A DNA stretch of 64,000 bases from NCBI GenBank assembly GCA_030704615.1, contig CM060732.1, forward strand, positions 45,863,053 to 45,927,052. Direction: 5' to 3'. The position numbers and the translations under genes were made by a program. Position 1 is the first letter of the stretch, and every line of letters starts with the position of its first letter. This document shows positions 24,049-34,400 of this stretch, piece by piece. This DNA is from Takakia lepidozioides (Eukaryota; Streptophyta; Takakiopsida; Takakiales; Takakiaceae). The notes beneath the pieces were generated by a model. That model saw only the letters and a list, made by a program, of their open reading frames with translations, did not search any database and was not told the origin of the DNA.

Positions 24049-24365
24049 GAATGGCGGTAACGACAATCACTCTGTATCAAGGAAACTCACCATGAATGGT
24101 GTGAAAGAATTCAGCACAATCTACACATGCAAAGCCGAGACTGCCGTATTCAAAACAAAAGTGAGAGCGATAGCGAACGGCGTTAACGACAATCACAAAA
24201 GATAACAACCTGCCGGATCGGTGTTGTGTAATGACATATATGTGCAACTGATTGGCGGCAACGACATTCAGTGTAGTTTAGGGAGAATAGTAAGTGCAGA
24301 CTCTCTCTTCAAACACATAGGTACATAAATCTCATGAGCAGAATCGAATGGCGTTAACGACGCTC
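24049..24365. promoter_or_regulatory. Four-copy palindrome array in intron 1, MULE copy 1
   Basis: Degenerate copies of the same 20-bp motif lie at 24049-24068, 24175-24194, 24250-24269 and 24346-24365, in the intron between coding exons 1 and 2. They keep the GGCGnnAACGAC core, while the outer arms vary more than in intron 5. None is seen in exons, in the divergent promoter, or in the transposase gene. Confidence 0.65.
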
Positions 24366-24744
24366 GCGATTCAGTAGTTCCTGCTAAAGAATGGAAGAGG
24401 AAGGACTCCTTGAAAGGCAATCACACAGACTATATGATAAAACTTACTGGCACCTTCTTAGGTTTTGAAATTTGATCCCCTTCTGCAGCTTTCCTCTTCC
24501 CTCTCACATCTGCTGGAGTTTCTGTCTGCGCAAGGGTTTCTTGACCTTCTTCAGGTTCGGCGTTCCGCGTGCTTCCACCTTCTTCAGTGTCCCTGCGATT
24601 CATCTCTGCCTCCACAGGCTGGCGCACTCTTATCGCCGACTGTGTCGCAGCCGCTGCCTCAGTCTCCGTCTGCTCTTGTGAATCAGTCTCCGCGTTCACC
24701 TGCTGCCTTGGCCCTGTGTTCTCCAACAAACGACGCCTCGTCAT

Positions 24745-25599
24745 TTTCTCTCTTGCTCTGCGTCTCTCTCTAAGGGAAGTAAAATAAAGAGACTTTCTTC
24801 TCTTTCGTATTCTAGAAGGAACCCTCTCCAGCTTGACTACCACTCTCCCTCTAAGCGCGAAAAGTAGAAAAACGCAGTGACTCCCGATTTCTTGCGGGAT
24901 TGCCTGTGTTCTTGCGTGTCTCTAGAAGCATCGGATTCCCTCCCGCGTGACCGTTACACATAGTCGTTTCGTTATTAGTGCACATGCCAGCAATTGGTGT
25001 ACAGCTGTTCGTATTCAGTTATGGATGTCTGACGTGTGCCGCCCAAAACAAAACGGCGTGTTCTAAATTATAACTGGTTCAATATTTAAAAAGAACAGCG
25101 AATCCCAGAAATTGATGCGCAGTCTTAAACAAATAAATATAAATGAACGAGAGTTTGATGACAAATTTTGGAATATCATACACGGTCATCCTTGTTATCC
25201 AAACCCCACATTCGTTGCACATTTGGAACTTTCCAGGTGCGCATGATCATTGGTAGTAGTATATAGATACATTTACTTAATCTGCAATCCCATTCTCGGA
25301 TCCTGTGGCATGCTTCCAGGAAGTCGGCTTTGTTATTGGGTTTATTGATGAGGTTCTGATTAACGGTTTAACAGTTGCCGACACTGCCCCTATGGATTCT
25401 CTGACCACTGGGCCCACAAGAAAAGTAATTAAAATGGACGGCTGCATATCTGGAATGAATAACAGAATATGCACAGTCGTTATCTGAGCTTCCTCCGCCA
25501 TATGCTCTGCTCATTCTTCAACTGTGTTCTGGAGACAGCAGTAAACCGATTTACACTAGATCTGCGATAGCAAGGTACAAACATACTCGAGGAAGGAAG
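24745..25599. promoter_or_regulatory. Divergent promoter region, MULE copy 1
   Basis: The 855 bp separate the start codons of the two divergent MULE genes and should hold both promoters and 5' UTRs. No palindrome of the intronic class occurs here. Short frames inside look like chance. Confidence 0.55.
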
Positions 25600-28500
25600 A
25601 TGGCTTCCTCTGAAGCGGAGTTCTTCTCAGACGACAAACCAGTGCCGTTCTCCCAGGAAGTCCTTGACAATGGATTTGCAATTGTTCTGGAACATGTCTT
25701 GGCTACCCGTTTTCAGCTGCAGAATGGCTCCATCTTTTTGGAGAAAGAGGTTTACGATCTGAAAGGGAAGTTGGTGAAATATTCTTTCCAAAACCGTGAT
25801 GAGACGGCTCATATCAGCCAGTGGAGAGTGCGTCCTGGTCGATACAGAGTACTTGGAGAGCCTCGGCGAAAGTCCCTTGGGTCATATGTGACGCCCGGGA
25901 CTGCTGCTTCGGTCGTTGAAGACAAGAGGGAGGTGGTGGTGAAAAAAGAACAGACTTCCTCCACTCCAATCGTTGAGCTTTCGGATTCTTCCGATGATGA
26001 CATAAGTGAAATTCCAAATCCAGTCCTTCCTACTGTGGTTGCAGAAGCTGATGAAGAAGAGATTTGTAGTGTCATTCCAAAATTGCGGGCGATGGGAGGA
26101 ATGGCTGGATTCAAAAGTGAGTTGCGGGGAATTGATTGGGAATCTTTGAAGCAGGTGCCTGTGAAGTTCTTGCCGGAGACTTTTGATGGCGATATCCTAT
26201 TCGAGCTGCCTCCTCCTCCGCGAGTTGGAGGTGTAACAATCATGATGCATGGAATGGACAAGAAACACGACGGGCACCCGTGGTGCAGAACAAAAACATC
26301 CAATATTCAGAATGATGACAAGCTTGTTTTCAGGAGGACAGTTTGCAATGGACACCTTAGGTGTGATAATTTGAATTGCAGACACTTTCTTCAGTCTGGA
26401 GTTCATAATCAAAGCGAATGGGAGGGTCTGGCGGAGAATCCATTTCAGCCTGGGACTGCCCCTCCACCGGCAAACACTTTCGTCTGCAAATTCTGCAAAC
26501 TTGTGCCATCCTGCTTGGCGCTCTGCGGAGCAAGAATGTACTATGTTGTCCACCGTTTGAATACAATGACGAGAGCTTGTGTGCATTTTGGATTCCATAA
26601 CCATCCTGTCTCGAAGGGGGATTACAGGGAGAGTGTTGAGACAGTATCGAGGTTGATCAAACAGGAGTTCGGGAGAAACCCATCCGCAACAACATCTGCA
26701 ATTGCTCTTGGCGCAAGCAAGTCCTTCTTGGAAAGCCATATTTTGAGTGAAGGAGATTCTGTGGGGACTAAACTTGACGGTGCAGCATTGGACCTGGTCA
26801 TGGATCATTTCTCCACTTTAAGTTCACCTAACATTCGGCATCAGATCAATGCATTGAGAATGGGCTCTGGGATCAGAGGCTACATAGACAATATTTTGGA
26901 ATTGAAACGACTGAGCAAGTACGATTACATCCAGGACAATGTATTCCCAGGTCAAGGTGCCATCAAAGTTTTTCTTTTCAAAATGTCGACTGTTGGGGAG
27001 GGCAGTGGGGTTAGCCTCGTGAAGCGGATGCAGAAGACTGGGGACTTGCAGAACTGTTTTCTTATGTTTGATCATGTGAAACGAGTGAAGGATTGGACGA
27101 CAATGGCTTGTCATGTCTACGATCCAGTGTACCAACGAGTTATGACAATTGCAGTTTGTGACATGCAATCCGAGGATACGGAATCCCAGAAGCTCATGTG
27201 GAATTCCCTGATACGTGTCATGGGCTGCCATGGGCTGCCATCTCCAAATTTCGCAGGTTTCATGGCGGATAGTGCTCAAGCAAATTTCAATGCTATTCGT
27301 ATTGTCTTCGGATCGGGCGACCCAAAAGTGCCTATGCCAGGAAGAGAGCGTACATGTCTATTCCATTGGACACAATCTCTGGAAAAACATACAAAGTCGG
27401 ACATCAAACCAGAGATGCAGACTCAGCACCGTAAATTGTGCAAAGAGTACAAAGATGCTAGAACAATGAAGGAGGCGGACACTTTGTTCCAGACAATTCG
27501 TGCCTGGTGGTTCTCTTCTGGAGCTGCATCACTTGAGAGTATGAGAGCATTGGAAGATTGGCTGGCGTTTTGGCACTTCCGGTATAGACAGTGGGGAGCA
27601 GCCATGACAATGGTACGAGGCTTCTATTTCATGCTTTATTCATACATTTGCTTTCCATATTTTTGACTCATTGCTTTCTTTATGTTGTTTCCTGTGCACT
27701 ATTCTGAAGTGTGGTTATCCTCTTTGCAGAACATGTCCATTGAGGAAATGGCAGACATGCCATCTTGCAATTTGGCAGAAACTGTGCACAATGCATGGTT
27801 GCAGCAGTCTGGGAAACGAGGTCGGGATTTGTATGTGGCAACAACAGATGATTTGATACGTGCCTTGCAACAACAAACCCGATACCGTGATTTCTTACGA
27901 GGTGGGGTTGGTGGCAAGGGTCCGGACAAATCGGAGTTGATGTTGCGTGCTGCAAACAGATCTGGGGATCCAATCAAGATAGCACGGGCGGTGAGCATGT
28001 ATGCCCAGGGAACGCCACTTGTTTCTAGAGTTCCACATCTTGAAGGGGAGGAGAGATTCGGCTCCTGTAAGAGGAAATTGAACACTCCACCTGGTTCGGA
28101 TTCAGATTCCCACAGGGCAGACCGTGATAACTTCTCGAAGCCTCGTGTTCCCCTGCATGACAGCTCCGTGTCCGGAACCTCCATTGTGGAGGAACCTCCA
28201 ACACGACGGCAAGCTCCAGCATCAAACCGTGCCACTGAAATGGTGCAGGAGAGAAACAACCCCCTTGATGTGCTTGAGTCCGCATGCCCCGACCACGTTT
28301 GGCACATAGAACGCACAAGTGTCGGGTCTCGTGTGAAATGTACAGCGATCAGGGCAACTAATTTCGAGAAGTGCACTTCATCTATATCCAGAGGTGGTGC
28401 CCGAACTCCTGCTCCGACTTTCACGGGCTTGATGCGTCCATACGGTCAACCAGAAGCCAAGAACCACAAGTTCTGGTTCTGCGCAGATGATTGTGCCAGA

Positions 28501-29115
28501 TGTGTGCATGGAACTGTGCGTCCTTCCGTAGTGATGAAGCCATCTCCTCCAACCGTTTGGCCCGTGAAGGTGGGAACACATCTCAGCTTTCAGGAGATTG
28601 AAATGCTGGAGGAGGCAGGTTTTTCCCTTGCGAGACAACCCCAACTCCATGCATGTGCTACTACTCCTGCGTCCTCCCGGGTCCCCCCGGCAAATCCTGA
28701 CTTGTGGCCAACCAAACGAGATGGAAAGCTCGTTCGGCGTTTCCCTCCAACCGCTGAACACTTTGGCAAAGTGGAGTCCGCAAGAATGCTCCAAGCTCGT
28801 GTCGGAAGCACCACGGAAGTACCCGATCCAGGATATGGTCGGGTATTCACAATCATCACTTCCACATCTGCTGTTCATGACAGGACCTACGACATCACGG
28901 TTTCCAATTTCCCCAATTGCACATGTCCTGATTTTGTGAATATGCTATCAACCAGTTTGGGCAAGAGAGGTAAATTCATACCCTGCAAACATTTGTATTT
29001 CATATTTTTGAGGAGGATGGTTTGCGATCCCAAACGTGACAACTTCATTCACCAGGCCACTATGAGTTTCAACGAGGTCGATACTCTTTTGCAGCGGGAT
29101 ACAACACATGGGTAG
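25600..29115 (+). CDS. Mutator-like transposase, copy 1 (two exons, 1131-1132 aa)
   Basis: Exons 25600-27612 and 27730-29115 join in phase across a 117-bp GT-AG intron to give 671 + 461 residues. An N-terminal region contains PIVELSDSSDDD (about 123-134), which looks like a SUMO-interaction motif. A Cys/His region (C229, C249, C255, C260, then FVCKFC and ACVHFGFHNHP about 295-336) resembles the FLYWCH/WRKY-GCM1 DNA-binding finger of MULE-type transposases. The DDE-like core has candidate D491 (MFDHVKR), D556 (FMADSAQ), the CxxH motif RTCLFHW typical of MULEs, and an acidic residue near 646. The C-terminal SWIM finger reads CTCPDF then IPCKH (about 1067-1100). It would bind terminal repeats and catalyse cut-and-paste. 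The frame is fully open and identical in length in copy 2. Confidence 0.85.
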
Positions 29116-29763
29116 CATGAACTATGTAATGTGGTATGTGGATGACCATGATTTGAAATGTGTAATTCACATCAATTCGTCGGCTGTGCAATGATATGGC
29201 CTCCAACTATACGGAGTGAGGTCTGAGTGACAACTTTTAGGTAGTGCACATTTGTCATTGCACCGTTCGAAGTCTACATGTCTTGCTGTCGCTATGCACT
29301 ACAATCATCTTTTGAAGATGATCATAACTCTCATTGTTATTTGAGGAGGGAGGAAGTCTTCTCGTGGCAGCCTTTATGGCGCACACTTTGTGAGGATATT
29401 TTGTCGTCTTCGTAATTGTAAAAGTGAAACAAACATTTGTAATTGCCAATGTTGGATGCTGCAATTGTAGGCCTCAACGCTCGTCTTGATTCTATTTAGG
29501 CAAGATTCCCTGCATTAATTCCACGGTCATAGGACCATCCACGGTTATAGGCGGCGCATGTTAATGCTGACGTGGCAGTTGACGGACAGTGCCACGTCAT
29601 CATTTACCGCCACATCAGCATGCTGACATGACGCTCACGCCACGTCAGCATGTGTGCAGGCTCACGCCACGTCAGCTGGCGTGAGCGTACGCTCACGCCA
29701 CGTCACTCCTGCGTGAGCGTACGCTCGCGCGCTCACGTCAACGCTCACGCCATTGCGTCGTTG
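29116..29763. repeat. MULE copy 1 inner terminal region with perfect palindromes
   Basis: Beyond the transposase stop lie about 450 bp of 3' flank, then a GC-rich terminus made of CCACGTCA boxes and GGCGTGAGC/GCTCACGCC inverted words. A perfect 22-bp palindrome (GGCGTGAGCGT plus its complement) lies at 29678-29699. Copy 2 lacks about 14 bp of this terminus around 29705-29725. Confidence 0.75.
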
Positions 29764-29772
29764 TCTCTCTGC
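29764..29772. repeat. 9-bp target duplication of MULE copy 1 (right)
   Basis: TCTCTCTGC follows the ..GCGTCGTTG end and matches 18430-18438. Confidence 0.92.
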
Positions 29773-31678
29773 CTACTGAGACGTACAGGCAGGAGTGGGG
29801 GCGAGCCGGTGAGGACCACAGGGTTAGACATCCATGGCACACGTGGGAGGTGCTCGAGGTTTCAGAGGAGTTGGCAGCCAAGGTGGCTGTGATGGATGAG
29901 GTTGGGGATTCTTCTCGGGTTGAGGAGGTCCTCAAGGATGAGATGATGGGGCATGATGAGGCCTTGTCATTGACTGAGCAGGCAGGGAGTACTGCTAAAG
30001 AGGTTGTGGCATAGCAACCACGGGACGCGTCCTCTACCTTTAAGTCTGCTGGACTTAAGGTTGCAGATATTATGGGCAATTGGGAGCCTAACATTGGACC
30101 TATTGTCACTAGAGGAGAGAGACGACGTATACGGCAGTTCCTGAGGCTTATAATAATTGCTTTGCCTCTCGTGCTATGGTGGAGGAGCATGAGAGACATG
30201 TTCAGGTTGTGCATCGACCGGGTTTGGTCAATCGGGATGCGGATGGATTGAGTCGCAATCCATGCACGAGCCAGCAGATTGACACTGGAGCTCGTTGGCA
30301 TGGTGAGACGGACGAGGAGATGGTGTCGGGATGGCACACATCTACATTTTTGTGTATCTTGGCATCGGGAGGTCAGGTTGGACCTACAACAGGGATGACT
30401 GTAGATGGAGTGTCTGAGACCCCTGAGGCTAGTGATGAGCCAGGTGGTACCAGAGATATACATGAGGATTCGGCTTTGTTGGACTACCTCCGCACGGGAG
30501 ACACGGCAGCCACTGTGGCTGCTAGGGAGAGGGATCCGATCCTGCAACGAGCCAAGAGGTTCAAGTGGGAGGGGATACACCTACTTCGAGTGTGGGAGGA
30601 TGGTCGGGTGAGGATTGTGCCTCACCCCACACAGCGTGCACGGTTAGTGCGGCATGCCCATGAGGAGTTGGGGCATTTTGGAGTGCGACGCACTCACAGT
30701 TTACTGCAGGGGCAGTATTGGTGGCGTGGTACGTATACAGAGGTGCAACAGTTTGTGGCTAGGTGCATGGTGTGTGACAGGGTGCGTGCTTCATTCAACG
30801 CCCCTACACCACAGTTGCATCCTTTACCAATCATGGGATTGGGCTACAGGTGGAGTCTTGATTTCGCAGGACCGTTGCCACTGACTATGCGCCACCACAG
30901 ATATGTGTTGGTGATGGTGGAGCACTTCTCCAAGTGGATTGAGTTGGTTCCATTGCCTGACAAGGCTAGTGGGGGCTGCGTATCCATTCTTGGATTGTGT
31001 GTTTAGCCGATTTGGTGCTCCAGCTGAGGTACTCACGGACCAAGGGAGAGAGTTCTTGGGGGAGTTTCAGGCTTTGTGTGATAAAGCCTTGATAGACCAC
31101 CGCACCACTTCTCGGGATTATCCTGAGGCCGATGGCTTGGCAGAGAAGTTGTTCAGACGGTGAAGAGGGGTTTGCGCAAGTATGGCTTGTAGAAGGGACA
31201 CCTAGGAGATTGGGATCTTCAGGTGCCTTGGTTAGCCATGGACTACAGGTTCAGCAAACAAGCATCACTTGCCTCCTTCTCACCATATTTCCTTCTCTTT
31301 GGCCGAGAGCCGGATTTGCCCGCAGCCATTCGTAGGGACACTGCTCAAGTCCTTAACCTTGACGATCCGGACGTGTGGGTACGTGCATGTGATCAGCGTG
31401 CAGAGTTGTTCAAGAAAGTCATGCCCATGGCTTTTGAGAACCTTGCCATTGCACAGCACCGTGATACGTTGAGGTATGCCACTATACGTGGTGGAGGATA
31501 TCGTCCTGGGGTTCGGAGGTTTAGCCCTAGTGACTATGTTTATTTGCAGCAGACTGCTCCTACGACTCTGGATGTTACTGCAGGGCGTGTTATTCTGAGG
31601 GTTCGAGAGGTGTTGCCCTCAGGGGGTCCTGATCTTGGAGGGTCGGGATGGCATGACTTGGAAGGACCATGTGCGTAA
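29773..31678 (+). pseudogene. pol remnant: pre-RT linker, RNase H end and integrase (RT deleted)
   Basis: After the MULE the retroelement resumes. A linker ends in NWEPNIGPIVTRGERRRIRQF, the block that normally precedes Ty3 reverse transcriptase. Within about 30 bp (near 30140-30175) the sequence passes to VQVVHRPGLVNRDADGLSRN, the end of RNase H. The RT catalytic region and most of RNase H are therefore missing. Integrase follows: an HHCC finger (HEELGHFGVRRTH..CMVCDRV), then core Asp at WSLDFAGP, Asp at VLTDQGREF and Glu near EADGLAEKL. Frame changes near 31000 and 31150, an in-frame TAG at 30012 (Gln codon plus C-to-T) and another stop near 31193 break it. The C-terminal integrase part is 31223-31678. 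Confidence 0.8.
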
Positions 31679-31898
31679 TTGTGCGCCATGTCACCTTCCC
31701 AATGTTGATGGCAGAGTTGACCCAAACTTGGCAGTGGTACTTGCAGGTTTGAGGTGCAAGCTCTGTGGGTCTGCCAAAGGGGCAGCCACCATGCTGGTGT
31801 GTGATCGATGCTCAAGGGGTTGGCATATGGGATGCTTGACACCACCTCTTGAGAAGGTTCCTGACGGAGATTGGTTGTGTCCACACTGCTTGGGATAG
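31635..31898 (+). CDS. C-terminal PHD finger of the methyltransferase retroelement
   Basis: The last pol-type frame encodes a PHD zinc finger with Cys4-His-Cys3 spacing: RCKLCG, then LVCDRCSRGWHMGCL, a PPLEKVPDG loop and DWLCPHC, ending at a stop. PHD fingers bind histone H3 tails, often by H3K4 methylation state. Chromoviruses carry a chromodomain at this position and use it to target integration. By analogy this PHD finger may direct the integration complex to a chromatin state; that is inference. The aromatic cage needed for H3K4me3 cannot be judged by eye. The frame overlaps the integrase tail in another phase, so a frameshift probably separates them in this dead copy. Confidence 0.8.
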   Translation: MEGRDGMTWKDHVRNCAPCHLPNVDGRVDPNLAVVLAGLRCKLCGSAKGAATMLVCDRCSRGWHMGCLTPPLEKVPDGDWLCPHCLG

Positions 31899-32405
31899 TG
31901 GCAGTGGACATGACTGGAGGCAGCTAACAAGACATGGGAGGCCAAGCTCATAGGAGTCAATACATGAGATCCCAAGCTCAAGTTCACAGGTTGCAAGATG
32001 ACGACTAACGATGGGGCAACTCTTGCACCTGGCCTCTTGATCTATCGAGTTTGAGTGTAGTAGGGATAGTGATGGAGGACTTAGTGAGGCTATGGTCACT
32101 ATCACATCTTGTGGCTACCTGGACTTAGAGGGACCTAAGCACCAGCTAGGGGGGCGATTGTGTGGACTAGTGACTGCCATAGTGGGCAGCATAGTGGCAG
32201 CCTACTGACTGACTAGTTGTAGCCTAGTGGTTGGACTAGTGGCTGGGCTAGTGGTGGACTAGTGATATACTAGTGTGTGGCGTGCACATGTGTTGTGTGG
32301 TTTTGGACAGCGATGTAGTTGTGTAACGATATGTATGCGCACGACATGGCAAATGAGTGTCGGTGCACGCGTTCCATGATGATATCCTGTAAATGCTCCA
32401 GACCT
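31899..32405. other. 3' non-coding tail of the methyltransferase retroelement
   Basis: A purine run (CTAGGGGGGCGA near 32146-32157) could be the polypurine tract. ACTAGTG/CTAGTGG words follow (32160-32280). The expected 3' LTR would start here, but no matching 5' copy was found in the window. Confidence 0.4.
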
Positions 32406-33762
32406 TAAGTGACCAACTGTTCAAAGGGTGACAGACAAGCCCGTGCTGGTGTCGGAATGAGATCCCGTGCTGAACAAAGATGTTGCTGGAAGGACAAAGA
32501 GCCATCGTCGATGTGGGCAACCACCTCCATGAGAAAAGGGCGTTGCTGACACAGAAACCGAGATGCCAAGGCTGGAGCGACTAAAGCCCAACTACCTAGG
32601 AAGACAACAGAAAAGTGATCAAATGCACCTGGGCCTAATAGACGACCAAAAATCCCCCTAACAGTCGTATCAAAAGAAGATAGAAGCTCCACAAACTGGG
32701 GAGTGGGGGGGAAACAACGCAAAAGATAAGAAGGTCGCTGTATAAAGCATTTGGTGAGAATGCCATGGGCTACCTGCATATCACCTAGTTTGGGAAGAAG
32801 CTCTATATGGCTTGTATCCTGTAGCAAAGCGTCTTGGAGGAAAAATGTTGTGTAAGGGGTACTACCAAAGGGAACACCTAACACTCGAATACCCTCAGAT
32901 GGTGCTAGAAAGTCGACATGGGGCACGAAATCTGAAGGCAGACCAGAGGGTGACCAAACTGTGGATTTGCGAGGTTGAATAGTGAGCCCAAGAGAGTGAA
33001 GTTGGGTAGCAAAGTGATGGAAAGCCAAAAGGATATCAGTGGGAGGGCCAGTGATGTGGGTATCATCAGCAATAGAGGGAAATATACAGGATTGGAAGGC
33101 TTGCGCAGATGAGCGAAGGGCTCGGAAGTGGGCAAAAGCAAAAAGAGGTCCCCCTAATGGATCGCCCTGACGGGTTCCTACTTCGGACTGGATATAGAAA
33201 GATCTCCGGTACGGGTGTGATGACTGTAAAACAAAGGGGTGGAGGAAGCATAAAACAATCTCACAAAGGGAATGAGTTGATGGCATGCGCCGCCGGCTGA
33301 TCGCAGTTCTTGAAATATTGCTGATCTGGACACCGTGTTGAAGGCATTGGTCACATCCACTTGAAGGACGACCCAGTCTGGATGAAGGTCAAGGGAAGCC
33401 CGAATCCCATGCACCACCGCTTCACAACCTCCCGAAGTAGCGACCCCAAATTGATGTGGAGAAAAGTGAGAAGAAAAGACCTCCCAAAACTGGATGCAGA
33501 TAGAGCGGCTCACCAAGTGATACAGAACCTCCCCCACTGCAATAGGACGAATCCCACCTGTGTTCTTGGACATGGCCAAGAGCCGTGCTGCTCCAAGCAA
33601 ACGTGCTACTGGGGTAGGTATATGTCCCATCGCAATGAAAGAGCAAACTTGGAACAGCTGGGAAAAGCCACTAGCAGAGTCATGTGGATTGAGACAGACA
33701 CGGAGGTGTTCATACACCAAACCAGACGGACCGGCTGTTGCAAGATGAGGGCTACGTGTGAA
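32406..33762 (-). pseudogene. R2-like LINE, reverse transcriptase segment
   Basis: On the minus strand this holds most of a non-LTR reverse transcriptase: TAGPSGLVYEHLR, GGIRPIAVGEVLYHLVSR, VLQVDVTNAFNTVSR (motif A, catalytic Asp), GTRQGDPLGGPLFAFAHF (motif B) and SIADDTHI (motif C, the A-D-D catalytic pair). A 1-bp shift near 33200 divides the frame. The segment continues upstream at 45089 beyond MULE copy 2 and downstream at 5757 beyond the retroelement. RTs of this type prime reverse transcription on nicked target DNA. Confidence 0.82.
33754..33762. repeat. 9-bp target duplication of MULE copy 2 (left)
   Basis: ACGTGTGAA precedes the CAACGACGC end and recurs at 45080-45088. It differs from the duplication of copy 1, showing separate insertion events. 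Confidence 0.92.
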
Positions 33763-34400
33763 CAACGACGCAATGGCGTGAGCGTTGCACGTGAGCGCGC
33801 GAGCGTACGTGACGTGGCGTGAGCGTACGCTCACGCCAGCTGACGTGGCGTGAGCCTGCACACATGCTGACGTGGCGTGAGCGTCATGTCAGCATGCTGA
33901 TGTGGCGGTAAATGATGACGTGGCACTGTCCGTCAACTGCCACGTCAGCATTAACATGCGCCGCCTATAACCGTGGATGGTCCTATGACCGTGGAATTAA
34001 TGCAGGGAATCTTGCCTAAATAGAATCAAGACGAGCGTTGAGGCCTACAATTGCAGCATCCAACATTGTGCAATTACAAATGTTTGTTTCACTTTTACAA
34101 TTACGAAGACGACAAAATATCCTCACAAAGTGTGCGCCATAAAGGCTGCCACGAGAAGACTTCCTCCCTCCTCAAATAACAATGAGAGTTATGATCATCT
34201 TCAAAAGATGATTGTAGTGCATAGCGACAGCAAGACATGTAGACTTCGAACGGTGCAATGACAAATGTGCACTACCTAAAAGTTGTCACTCAGACCTCAC
34301 TCCGTATAGTTGGAGGCCATATCATTGCACAGCCGACGAATTGATGTGAATTACACATTTCAAATCATGGTCATCCACATACCACATTACATAGTTCATG
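33763..34400. repeat. MULE copy 2 inner terminal region
   Basis: This mirrors 29116-29763: GC-rich GGCGTGAGC/GCTCACGCC palindromes and CCACGTCA boxes up to about 33950, then the 3' flank of the transposase gene. No gene is seen. Confidence 0.7.

Larger units (their letters stand above)
19136..24744 (-). pseudogene. ParB/amino-methyltransferase-like MULE gene, copy 1 (frameshifted)
   Basis: This is the minus-strand twin of the gene at 38772-44382. Exons by correspondence are 24744-24448, 24004-23376, 23281-23089, 23004-22567, 22482-22256, 21336-20685, 20571-20234, 20040-19755, 19659-19470 and 19382-19136. Compared with copy 2 it lacks one base near 20390 in exon 7. The frame shifts just after CNNFL, before the strand that should read GTLLLFQSC, so the methyltransferase-like half would be lost unless splicing bypasses the exon. 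The ParB-like half upstream is unchanged. The other differences I found between copies fall in introns or outside the gene. A truncated protein retaining the ParB-like domain is still possible. Confidence 0.75.
18439..29763 (+). mobile_element. Mutator-like element, copy 1 (11,325 bp)
   Basis: This DNA transposon has ends CAGGGATGCC.. (left) and, on the opposite strand, CAACGACGCAAT.. (right). Both ends run into GGCGTGAGC and share GAnGC upstream of it. A 9-bp target duplication and a transposase with MULE features place it in the Mutator superfamily. It carries two divergent genes: transposase (+, 25600-29115) and the ParB/methyltransferase-like gene (-, 24744-19136). Copy 2 at 33763-45079 is the same element in inverse orientation with about ten small differences. 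This copy has a 1-bp deletion in the second gene. It sits inside the methyltransferase retroelement. Confidence 0.9.
5758..32405 (+). mobile_element. Ty3/gypsy-type element encoding DNMT3-like methyltransferase and PHD finger (nested, defective)
   Basis: Once the CACTA element and MULE copy 1 are removed, about 9.05 kb remains with the order leader, gag with two zinc knuckles, retropepsin, DNMT3-like methyltransferase, RNase H end, integrase, PHD finger and 3' non-coding tail. The boundaries are inferred from where the LINE is interrupted: CAAGT at 5753-5757 and TAAGT at 32406-32410, a 5-bp repeat with one transition, fit a target duplication. The ends at these points are not canonical TG..CA, and I could not identify a matching LTR pair, so one LTR may be lost or strongly rearranged. 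The reverse transcriptase core is missing. Many in-frame stops and frameshifts show the copy is dead. Charophyte and dinoflagellate retrotransposons with cytosine methyltransferases are known (de Mendoza and colleagues, 2018); this copy appears to belong with them. Confidence 0.7.

Noticed and set aside
5758-32405. Canonical LTR pair for the DNMT element
   Set aside because: I compared the left leader with the DNA after the PHD finger and saw no shared sequence, so LTRs were not called.
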